From assembly GCF_051014445.1 (NCBI RefSeq), contig NW_027488378.1:558001-622000 (forward strand): DNA of 64,000 nucleotides, given 5' to 3'. This DNA is from Colletes latitarsis. Lineage: Eukaryota > Arthropoda > Insecta > Hymenoptera > Colletidae. Both the position numbers and the translations under genes were made by a program. Below, in pieces: positions 37,701-46,313 of the stretch (position 1 is its first letter; the number at the start of each line of letters is the position of its first letter). The notes under the pieces are model-generated. The model ran no database searches, had not been told where the DNA came from, and was given only the letters and a program-made list of their open reading frames with translations.

Positions 37701-37945
37701 CAGTCCACGGCGACGAATCCCCGACCGCGCTCCAACAAGGAGAACGGTGGGGACCCGTCGCCCCCTCCCCATACCGTCGCCACCAAGCCGTCCGCGTCGC
37801 CCACCCAATGAGGGTGATCAGGGACGCGGTACGGCTCGGCGGCGACCGCCAGGCCAACCCCCCACTCCGCGAGGACTTGGGACATCAAGTCCTGTGCCGC
37901 GCGGCAGTGGTTGAGGTTGGCCTGGAGGAGGAGGCGGGGCGGCAT
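34763..37945 (-). pseudogene. ORF2 (endonuclease-RT-CCHC, about 1060 codons) with two nonsense codons
   Basis: One frame from ATG 37943-37945 to 34763, interrupted only by TAG at 37166-37168 (a GAG codon in the other copies) and TGA at 36509-36511 (CGA in the others, a CpG transition). Order: APE-type endonuclease (LQANLNHCRAAQDLM, AEPYR, GDFNAKSVAWGS, LSDHRYIRM), linker, RT with SLDIANAFNTLPW (motif A), GVPQGSVLGPLLW, YADDTLVLAVG (catalytic box), then CCHCDAEQDTADHTLEVC and a basic tail GRPPRRGG. In the family the endonuclease nicks the target and the RT copies element RNA there. Confidence 0.92.
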
Positions 37946-37948
37946 TAA

Positions 37949-39823
37949 TTAATGGCCGCGCCAGCCTCCTCCCGGCCGTCCGTCCCCGTAGCACCGTCCA
38001 CCTCCATGGAGGACGATGCCACCGCCCTCGGCACCGGAGCCGGTGCAGCCCGCCTCTTCCTCTCCTTCCGGGAGGGGGGGGGAGCACTTCTTGCTCCCCA
38101 CCCTGTGATCGGCTGGCCTCCCCATGTCCGCACACAGCGGGCAGTGGGGGGCCGCCGAGCACTGGCTCGCACGGTGCTCTTTGGCACCGCAGCGGTAACA
38201 CTGACCGCTGCGGTCCACCGGCGAGGTGCACCACTGCCTCACGTGCCCCAATTCGAGGCAGCGGTGACACTGGAGCGGGCGCGGCGCGAGGATTTCCACT
38301 CGCGCCGAAACCCACCCCACCAACACCCTCCCGGATTCCGCCACCTTACGGGCGGCGGAGAGGGGGCACCGGGCCCACACCGACCCGAGGCCGGAGGGCG
38401 ACCTGCGGATCTCTCCGATCCGCAGGTCCTCCACAGGACAGTCCCCCGCCCTCGCAAGGGCACGGGACACATCCTGTGCGCTGACCGAGTCGTCCAGCCC
38501 ACAAATGCGCATCTCCGTGCGCTTCGTGGGCCGGGCGACCCGGACACCTCGCTCGCCCAGCTGCTCCCGGAGCCTCTGGGCGAGACGATCCGCCTTCGCG
38601 CCGCCTTCTGTACCGGGGATCTCCAGCAAGAGACCCCCGGTCACGGCCCTCTTCGCCCTCACGGAGGCGATGCCCAGCTCTTCCAGGGAGATATTCTCCC
38701 TGGCGAGCCGCATCGCCTCCGCGAGGGTCAGGTCGCCCCCCTGCGCAACAGTCAGCGTCACCGCTGCCGTTTTTGGGGGACGACCTGGTCGTGCCTTCCC
38801 GACCTTCGCGGCCTTTACCTTGGCCGCCGGCGGCGGAGGCGGAGGCTGCGGTTGCGAGGCCTTCCTCGCCGCCCGCTTCGCCTTCCGCCCCACCACCTCA
38901 CTCCACGCCACCCCCCCTTGGGAGGGTGCTGTGGAGGACGCGACCACCGCGACCACGGGTACACCACCCCCCTTGGGGATCGCGACCCGGGGCCCTGGTG
39001 CCGCAACGCTGGGCGGAGCCTTCACTCCGCCCTTCTTTGCCTTCCCCGACTGTACCGGAACAGGTCGGGGAGGCACCGCCTTCCTGCTGACCGCTCTTCC
39101 GGCGAGGAGCTCCTCCCGGAAGGCAGCCAGCTTGCCATCAATCATGTCCCCAATCCTCCTCAGAAGATCGTCTTCTGAGGAGGACGGGGACTTCTTCACG
39201 GGCGGAGTGCGGGTGGAGGGGCCCGCGGTGCCCCGCACCACTGCCGCCGCACCCCGTTTAGTTACCTCCGCCGAGGGACGCGGCGGTGGAGGGGGAGGGA
39301 GGATGGGAGGGAGGGCCGCGCTGTTCCACAGCGCCTCTGCCCTCCTCCTCCCCTGTCGCTCCTCCTCCAACAGGAGCTGCAGACGGGCGTTCCGCCCTCT
39401 GAGCTCCCGCGCCGCCTCCCTCATTTCCTCCGCCGCGGCCTTCAGGGCCTCCGCGCCACCGCTTTTCTGCCCCTTAAAGGTGCAGGCAGCGGCGACTTTC
39501 TCCACCCGCCTCAGGGACGAGGAGATCCTCTCCGATATCTCCTCGGTCACCTCGTCCCTGAGGCAACTCAGCCTCACCGACGGGCTCATCGCCCCGCCCA
39601 CCTCGACGACGGCCTGCCCCGTCCTCTTCCTCTTAGAGCCTATGTGGCTCGTGCTGGAGGAGAAGGACGAGACCGACGCCGTCTCGTCGTCCTCCTCCAC
39701 CCTCCACGAAGCCGGACCTGGCGCTGAGTGGGGCGCGAGCGCCGCCACCCTAACCCCAACCCCGTCTCCGTCCTCCCCAACCGACAAAACCCGCCCCATC
39801 CCCATTTTATTTTCTGTGTCCAT
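37949..39823 (-). CDS. ORF1 gag-like protein of element G, C-terminus altered
   Basis: First ATG on the minus strand is 39821-39823 (MDTENKMGMG); upstream codons in frame belong to the leader. Features: Ser/Glu-rich N-terminus, a helical Arg/Glu-rich region (EEMREAAREL…LLLEEERQGRRR), Pro/Ala/Lys-rich middle, a KRTEMRICGLDDSVSAQDV domain and three CCHC knuckles (CHRCLELGHVRQWC, CYRCGAKEHRASQC, then CPLC…H…C). It binds element RNA. A run of nine G (eight in element H) at about 38084-38092 shifts the last 45 or so codons, so this copy ends GGGWRGH rather than in the TAATG overlap. Confidence 0.88.
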   Translation of the reverse strand: MDTENKMGMGRVLSVGEDGDGVGVRVAALAPHSAPGPASWRVEEDDETASVSSFSSSTSHIGSKRKRTGQAVVEVGGAMSPSVRLSCLRDEVTEEISERISSSLRRVEKVAAACTFKGQKSGGAEALKAAAEEMREAARELRGRNARLQLLLEEERQGRRRAEALWNSAALPPILPPPPPPRPSAEVTKRGAAAVVRGTAGPSTRTPPVKKSPSSSEDDLLRRIGDMIDGKLAAFREELLAGRAVSRKAVPPRPVPVQSGKAKKGGVKAPPSVAAPGPRVAIPKGGGVPVVAVVASSTAPSQGGVAWSEVVGRKAKRAARKASQPQPPPPPPAAKVKAAKVGKARPGRPPKTAAVTLTVAQGGDLTLAEAMRLARENISLEELGIASVRAKRAVTGGLLLEIPGTEGGAKADRLAQRLREQLGERGVRVARPTKRTEMRICGLDDSVSAQDVSRALARAGDCPVEDLRIGEIRRSPSGLGSVWARCPLSAARKVAESGRVLVGWVSARVEILAPRPLQCHRCLELGHVRQWCTSPVDRSGQCYRCGAKEHRASQCSAAPHCPLCADMGRPADHRVGSKKCSPPLPEGEEEAGCTGSGAEGGGIVLHGGGRCYGDGRPGGGWRGH

Positions 39824-40207
39824 AATAGTCCCACGAGATGGTCGGAAATAAAGGTCCACCCGGGCAGAGCCGCCTTACCCGGGTAAGCCTAATACTCCGG
39901 GGGTTCGGCAGGTTCCCCGGAGGTGGTCGCTTGGGATTGGGCCTTCTCCCCCAACCATGCATCCCATCGCCGCGCACCATAGCTTAGGATTGGAGGGCGA
40001 TTTTATAGAGTCGCCATACTCGTGGCCCAGGCGGTTAAGCCAAGACCCCCGTTCCTCCTGCCGTCACGTACCATTCACAAAACCAATAGGGAATTGTGAA
40101 TGGGTCGTTGTGACGACCAACAGGAGGCTTACGGTGTGTGTATGGCTCGGGTACCCCGGGTTCGTTAAGCCCGTACTGCAGCTGAAAGGCTGGCAGCCCC
40201 TGAGGGG
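39824..40207 (-). promoter_or_regulatory. 5' leader of element G
   Basis: Same structured leader as 44052-44435, starting CCCCTCAGGGG. R1-clade elements carry internal promoters here, but no promoter motif is identified. An open frame on the opposite strand (39957-40217) is an antisense by-product. Confidence 0.7.
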
Positions 40208-43200
40208 TGCTTACTAGCATACTGCTTCCTCACTAGTTCCCTGGTCGCTTACTAGCTCACTGCTCGCTTTCTAGCTTACTGTTTGCATACTAACTTACTT
40301 CAGGCTTACTAGCTTACTACTCCCTTACTAGCTACCTGCTTTCTTACCAGCTTACTGCTTGCTTACTAGCTTCCTGGTTTTCTTACTAGCTCACTGCTTG
40401 GTTTCGAAATTACTACTTGCCTACAAGCTAACTGCTGGCTTACTCGCTTCCAGCATGCTTGCTAGCTTGCTGCTTGGTTTCTAGCATACCGCTGGCATAC
40501 TATCATACTGCATTCTTACTAGCTAACCTCTTTGTTACTAGTCAGCTGCTTGCTTACTAGGTTACTTGTTGCTTACTATCTTACTGGTTGCATTCTTGCT
40601 TCTTGCTTGCTTTCTAGCTCACTGCTTGCTTACTGGCATACTGCTTGCTTACTAACTTACTGCATGCTTACTCCCTTACTGCTAGCCTACTAACCTCCTG
40701 CTTGCATACTAGCTTAGTGCATGCTTACTAGCTTACTGCTACCTTTCTCTATTACTGCTTTCTTACTAGTTTACTGCTTCCTTACTAGCATACTGCTTCC
40801 TTACTAGCTTGCTGCTTGCTGTCTAGCACACTGCTTACTTACAACATTACTACTAGCTTACTCGATTGCTGCTTGCTACAAGGCTGCTGCTTGCTCAATA
40901 GCTAACTGCTTTCTTAGTAGCCCGCTCCTTGCTTTCTAGCTTATTGTTTGCATACTTGTTTACTGCATGCTCAATAGCTACCTGCTCTCTTACCAGCTTA
41001 CTGCTTGCCTACTAGCGCACCGCTTGCAAACTAGCTTACTGCTTGCTTATTATCTTACTGCTAGCTTACTCGCGTACTGCTTGCTTTCTAGCTTACTGCA
41101 TGCTGACTAGCTTACTGTTTCCTTAGTAGCTCCCAGAACGCTTACTTGCTCAGAGCTACCATACTAACATAGTGCTTGATTTCTAGCTTTCTACTACCTT
41201 CCTAGCCTACTTCTTTCTTACTAGCTAGCAGCTTTCTGACTAGCCTGCTGCTTGCTTACTAACTTACTGCTAGCTTACTCTCTTACTGCTTGCTTACTGG
41301 CTAGCTGCTTTCCTACCGGCTTACTGCTTCACCAACTGGCTTACAGCATGCTTAGAATCATGCTGCTTCCTTACTTGAATCTTCTTCGCTTACTAGCTCG
41401 CTGCTTGCTTACTAGCTTACTGCTACCACGCTCGCTTACTGCTTGCTTACTAGATTGCTGCTTGCTTTCCAGCTAACTGCATGCTCACTTGCTTACTGCT
41501 TGCTTACTAGCTAATTGCTTGCTTATTAGCTTACTGGTTGCTTACTAGCATACAGCTAGATTGCTATCGAACTTCTTCCTCACTGCTTGCTACACATTAG
41601 CTTACTTCTTGCTGAATAGTTACCTGCTTTCCAAATAGCCTGCTGATTGCTGTCTAGCTTACTGCTTGCTTACTATCCCGCCGCTTGCTTTCTAGCGTGC
41701 CGCTTCCTTACTAGCATCCTGCTTGCTTCCTAGCTTACCGCTTGTTTACTAGCATACTGCGCTTTAACTAGCTAAGTGCTCTGTTACTAGCTTGCTGCTT
41801 GCTTACTAGCTTACTTATTGATTTCTAGCTTACCACTTGCTTACTAGCTGTCTGTTTGCTTGCTAGCTTTCTGCTAGCATTCTCGCATACTACATGCTTT
41901 CAAGCCTGCCGCTTGCGTTCTAGCTTACTGCTTGCTTTGAAGCTTGCTGCTTGCATTCTAGCGTACAGCTTGATTACTAGCATACTGCTTCCAACTAGCT
42001 TCCTGCATTCGTACTAGCCTGCTGCTTGCTTTCTAGTATACTGCTTCCTTACGAGCTCCATGCTTGCTTACTAGCTTACTGCTAGCATAATCGCTTACTG
42101 CATTCTTTCAAGCCTGCTGCTTGCTTTCTAGCATACTGCTTGCTTACTAGCTTACTGCATGCTTACTAGCCAGCTGCTTCCTTACTAGCAAAGTGCTTTG
42201 TTACTAACTTTCTGGTTGCTTACTAGCTTGTCGCATTCTTACTAGCCTGCAGCTTGCTTACAAGCTTACTGTTTGCTTAGTAGCTTACTGCTTGCGTACT
42301 AGATTTCGGCTTGCTTACTAGCCTCATGCTCGCTCACTAGCTCACTGCTGGCGTACTAGCTGAATGCTAGCTCACTCGCTTACTGCTTGCCCACTAGCCT
42401 GCTGCTTGCTTTCTAGTTTAGTGCTTCCTTACTACCTTACTGCTTGCTTACAAGCTTACTGCTCGCTTAATCGCTTACTGCTTGCTAGCTAGCTTACTGC
42501 TACCTTAGTAGCTTCCTGCTCGCTTACTAGCTGCCTGCTTACTAGCACACTGCTTTCTTACAAGCTAACTGCTTCCTTACTAGCTCCCTTCTCGCTTACT
42601 AGCTTGCTTCTTGCTTACTAGATTACTGCTAGCTTACTCGCTTACCGCTTGCTTACTAGCTTGGTGCTTACTTACCGGCATAGAGCTTGCTCACTAGCCT
42701 ACTGCTTTCTTACTAGCGAACTTGTTTCTTAAAAATCCTGCTGCTTCCTTTCTAGATTACTGTTTTCTTACTAGCTTGCTGCATGCATTCCAGCATACTG
42801 CTTGCTTACTAGCATACTGCTTTCTTACTAGCACACTGCTTTCTTAGTGGATAATTGCTTTCTTACTAGCCTGGTGCTTGCTTACTAGCATACTGCTAGC
42901 TTAATTGCATACTGCTTCTATACTAGCTTTCTGCACGCCTACTAGCTAACTGCCTGCTTACTAGCCTGCTGCTTGCTTTCTAGCTTACTGCGTGCTTACT
43001 ATCATACTACTTCCGTACTAGCTCCCTCTCTCGCTTACTAGCTCACTGCTTGCTTTCTAGCTTACTGCTTGCTTACTAGCATACTGCTTCCTTACTAGCT
43101 TACTGCGTGCTCTCTAGCTAACGTCTTTCTTACCAACTTTCTGCTTGCTTAATAGTTTACTGCTTTGTTACTGGCATACTACTTTGTTACTGGCTTGCTG

Positions 43201-43921
43201 GTTGCTTGCTAGCTTACTCCTTGCTTTCTAGCGTACAGCTTCCTTACTTGCTTTCGCCTCGCTTTCTAGCTCACTGCTTGCTTACTAGCATACTGCTTCC
43301 TTACTAGCTTCCTGCTCGCTTACTAGCGAATTTCTTTCTTCCTAGCCAGCTGCTTGCTTGCTAGCTTACCGCTTGCTTTCTATCTTACTGCATCCTTACT
43401 AGCTTCCTGCTTGCTTGTCTGCTCACTGCTTGCTTACTAGCTTATTGCATGCTTATCAGCTTCCTACATGCTTTCTACCCAACTGCGTTCTTACCAGCTT
43501 GCTGCTTGCTTTCTGGCTTACTGGTTGCTTACTGGCATACATCTTCCTTACTATGAAACTGCTTCCTTACCAGCTTCCTCCTCGCTTACTAGCTCACTGC
43601 ATGCTTACTAGCTTACTGCTTGCTTACTAGCCTGCTTCTTGCCTACTAGCTTTCTTGTTGCATAATAGCTTACGGCTTGATTACTAGCATGCGGCTTCCT
43701 TACTTGCTTCCTGCTCGCTTACTAGCACGCTGCTTCCTTACTAGCTTGCTGCTCGCTTACTATCTAATTGCATCCTTACTAGCCTGCTGCTTGCTCACTA
43801 GCTTACTTGTTGCTTACTAGATTACCGCTTGCTTATTAGCAAACCGCTTCCTTACTTGCTTCCTGCTCGCTTACTAGCTAGTTGCTCTCATACTAGCATG
43901 CTGCTTGCTTACTAGCACACT
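40208..43921 (+). repeat. 19-bp satellite array, block 7
   Basis: About 3.7 kb of the same satellite and orientation. The first 16 bases are the right target-site duplication of element G; the last five (ACACT) are the left duplication of solo-LTR copy III. Confidence 0.9.
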
Positions 43922-44036
43922 TGTTTAAATATGTTAAAAACTATTTAGTATCGCGTTCGTCCGAAATATTAAATTCTGGTCCGCGATTCCCGTATCCGTT
44001 TGTGTATGTGACACTGCGGAAGGTTAAGCGTTCGTC

Positions 44037-44051
44037 AAGTTCGTTGAACTT
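44037..44051 (+). repeat. Left target-site duplication of element H (partner 50032-50046)
   Basis: AAGTTCGTTGAACTT lies immediately before the element 5' end and again after its poly(A). The 15-mer is itself a perfect inverted repeat, AAGTTC-GTT-GAACTT. The first two As of the right copy cannot be told from poly(A). Confidence 0.92.
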
Positions 44052-44435
44052 CCCCTCAGGGGCTGCCAGCCTTTCAGCTGCAGTACGGGCTTAACGAACC
44101 CGGGGTACCCGAGTCATACACACACCGTAAGCCTCCTGTTGGTCGTCACAACGACCCATTCACAATTCCCTATTGGTTTTGTGAATGGTACGTGACGGCA
44201 GGAGGAACGGGGGTCTTGGCTTAACCGCCTGGGCCACGAGTATGGCGACTCTATAAAATCGCCCTCCAATCCTAAGCTATGGTGCGCGGCGATGGGATGC
44301 ATGGTTGGGGGAGAAGGCCCAATCCCAAGCGACCACCTCCGGGGAACCTGCCGAACCCCCGGAGTATTAGGCTTACCCGGGTAAGGCGGCTCTGCCCGGG
44401 TGGACCTTTATTTCCGACCATCTCGTGGGATTTTT
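44052..44435 (+). promoter_or_regulatory. 5' leader of element H with multi-hairpin structure
   Basis: Begins with a hairpin CCCC-TCA-GGGG. At 44132-44205 an outer stem CCTCCTG/CAGGAGG encloses two hairpins: GGTCGT/ACGACC (44141-44156) and CATTCACAA/TTGTGAATG (44157-44187). GGCGA/TCGCC flanks a TATAAAA further down. The layout suggests a folded RNA domain used for translation, packaging or self-processing; which one is not decided by the sequence. Confidence 0.55.
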
Positions 44436-46313
44436 ATGGACACAGAAAATAAAATGGGGATGGGGCGGGTTTTGTCGGTTGGGGAGGACGGAGACGGGGT
44501 TGGGGTTAGGGTGGCGGCGCTCGCGCCCCACTCAGCGCCAGGTCCGGCTTCGTGGAGGGTGGAGGAGGACGACGAGACGGCGTCGGTCTCGTCCTTCTCC
44601 TCCAGCACGAGCCACATAGGCTCTAAGAGGAAGAGGACGGGGCAGGCCGTCGTCGAGGTGGGCGGGGCGATGAGCCCGTCGGTGAGGCTGAGTTGCCTCA
44701 GGGACGAGGTGACCGAGGAGATATCGGAGAGGATCTCCTCGTCCCTGAGGCGGGTGGAGAAAGTCGCCGCTGCCTGCGCCTTTAAGGGGCAGAAAAGCGG
44801 TGGCGCGGAGGCCCTGAAGGCCGCGGCGGAGGAAATGAGGGAGGCGGCGCGGGAGCTCAGAGGGCGGAACGCCCGTCTGCAGCTCCTGTTGGAGGAGGAG
44901 CGACAGGGGAGGAGGAGGGCAGAGGCGCTGTGGAACAGCGCGGCCCTCCCTCCCATCCTCCCTCCTCCTCCACCGCCACGTCCCTCGGCGGAGGTAAATA
45001 AGCGGAGTGCGGCGGCAGTGGTGCGGGGCACCGCAGGCCCCTCCACCCGCACTCCGCCCGTGAAGAAGTCCCCGTCCTCCTCAGAAGACGATCTTCTGAG
45101 GAGGATTGGGGACATGATTGATGGCAAGCTGGCCGCCTTCCGGGAGGAGCTCCTCGCCGGAAGAGCGGTCAGCAGGAAGGCGGTGCCTCCCCGACCTGTT
45201 CCGGTACAGTCGGGGAAGGCAAAGAAGGGCGGAGTGAAGGCTCCGCCCAGTGTTGCGGCACCAGGGCCCCGGGTCGCGACCCCCAAGGGGGGTGGTGTAC
45301 CCGTGGTCGCGGTGGTCGCGTCCTCCACAGCACCCTCCCAAGGGGGGGTGGCGTGGAGTGAAGTTGTGGGGCGGAAGGCGAAGCGGGCGGCGAGGAAGGC
45401 CTCGCAACCGCAGCCTCCGCCTCCGCCGCCGGCGGCCAAGGTAAAGGCCGCGAAGGTCGGGAAGGCACGACCAGGTCGTCCCCCAAAAACGGCAGCGGTG
45501 ACGCTGACCGTTGCGCAGGGGGGCGACCTGACCCTCGCGGAGGCGATGCGGCTCGCCAGGGAGAATATCTCCCTGGAAGAGCTGGGCATCGCCTCCGTGA
45601 GGGCGAAGAGGGCCGTGACCGGGGGTCTCTTGCTGGAGATCCCCGGTGCAGAAGGCGGCGCGAAGGCGGATCGTCTCGCCCAGAGGCTCCGGGAGCAGCT
45701 GGGAGAGCGAGGTGTCCGGGTCGCCCGGCCCACGAAGCGCACGGAGATGCGCGTTTGTGGGCTGGACGACTCGGTCAGCGCACAGGATGTGTCGTGTGCC
45801 CTTGCGAGGGCGGGGGACTGTCCTGTGGAGGACCTGCGAATCGGAGAGATCCGCAGGTCGCCCTCCGGCCTCGGGTCGGTGTGGGCCCGGTGCCCCCTCT
45901 CCGCCGCCCGTAAGGTGGCGGAATCCGGGAGGGTGTTGGTGGGGTGGGTTTCGGCGCGAGTGGAAATCCTCGCGCCGCGCCCGCTCCAGTGTCACCGCTG
46001 CCTTGAATTGGGGCACGTGAGGCAGTGGTGCACCTCGCCGGTGGACCGCAGCGGTCAGTGTTACCGCTGCGGTGCCAAAGAGCACCGTGCGAGCCAGTGC
46101 TCGGCGGCCCCCCACTGCCCGCTGTGTGCGGACATGGGGAGGCCAGCCGATCACAGGGTGGGGAGCAAGAAGTGCTCCCCCCCCTCCCGGAAGGAGAGGA
46201 AGAGGCGGGCTGCACCGGCTCCGGTGCCGAGGGCGGTGGCATCGTCCTCCATGGAGGTGGACGGTGCTACGGGGACGGACGGCCGGGAGGAGGCTGGCGC
46301 GGCCATTAATTAA
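44436..46313 (+). CDS. ORF1 gag-like RNA-binding protein, intact (625 aa)
   Basis: ATG at 44436 (MDTENKMGMGRV); the frame is open 12 codons further upstream but without ATG. Segments: acidic/Ser-rich N-terminus, arginine-rich helical region likely to form a coiled coil (about residues 90-170), Pro-rich low-complexity stretch, a Lys/Ala-rich middle, a conserved KRTEMRVCGLDDSV domain near residue 440, then three zinc knuckles: CHRCLELGHVRQWC, CYRCGAKEHRASQC and CPLCADMGRPADHRVGSKKC. This is the standard R1-clade ORF1 layout; it coats element RNA. Its stop codon overlaps the ORF2 start as TAATG (46311-46315). Confidence 0.92.
   Translation: MDTENKMGMGRVLSVGEDGDGVGVRVAALAPHSAPGPASWRVEEDDETASVSSFSSSTSHIGSKRKRTGQAVVEVGGAMSPSVRLSCLRDEVTEEISERISSSLRRVEKVAAACAFKGQKSGGAEALKAAAEEMREAARELRGRNARLQLLLEEERQGRRRAEALWNSAALPPILPPPPPPRPSAEVNKRSAAAVVRGTAGPSTRTPPVKKSPSSSEDDLLRRIGDMIDGKLAAFREELLAGRAVSRKAVPPRPVPVQSGKAKKGGVKAPPSVAAPGPRVATPKGGGVPVVAVVASSTAPSQGGVAWSEVVGRKAKRAARKASQPQPPPPPPAAKVKAAKVGKARPGRPPKTAAVTLTVAQGGDLTLAEAMRLARENISLEELGIASVRAKRAVTGGLLLEIPGAEGGAKADRLAQRLREQLGERGVRVARPTKRTEMRVCGLDDSVSAQDVSCALARAGDCPVEDLRIGEIRRSPSGLGSVWARCPLSAARKVAESGRVLVGWVSARVEILAPRPLQCHRCLELGHVRQWCTSPVDRSGQCYRCGAKEHRASQCSAAPHCPLCADMGRPADHRVGSKKCSPPSRKERKRRAAPAPVPRAVASSSMEVDGATGTDGREEAGAAIN

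Larger units (their letters stand above)
34219..40207 (-). mobile_element. Full-length R1-clade non-LTR element G (5.99 kb)
   Basis: Complete minus-strand copy: poly(T) to 34246, hairpin-rich 3' UTR to 34762, ORF2 (34763-37945), ORF1 (37949-39823), leader to the 5' terminus CCCCTCAGGGG at 40207. The 16-bp duplication TGCTTACTAGCATACT lies flush against both ends. Nearly identical to element H, so a recent insertion. ORF2 has two nonsense codons and ORF1 a late one-base slip. Confidence 0.93.

Noticed and set aside
35804..37948. 714-codon open frame antisense to ORF2 of element G (similar long antisense frames at 38505-39851, 44408-45742 and 58726-60576)
   Set aside because: The element is very GC-rich and stop codons are rare in the opposite strand. 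The antisense products are Pro/Arg/His-rich with no known domain and only mirror the conserved sense protein.
39957..40217. Conserved small frame MHPIAAHHSLGLEGD antisense to the 5' leader (also 44114-44302, 54140-54328)
   Set aside because: It is identical across copies only because the copies are young. The diverged F leader does not keep the frame.
44052..44200. HDV-like ribozyme or RNA polymerase III (A/B box) promoter in the 5' leader
   Set aside because: The nested pairing of an HDV-like ribozyme could not be laid on the sequence, and A/B box matches were poor. Only a general structured leader is supported.
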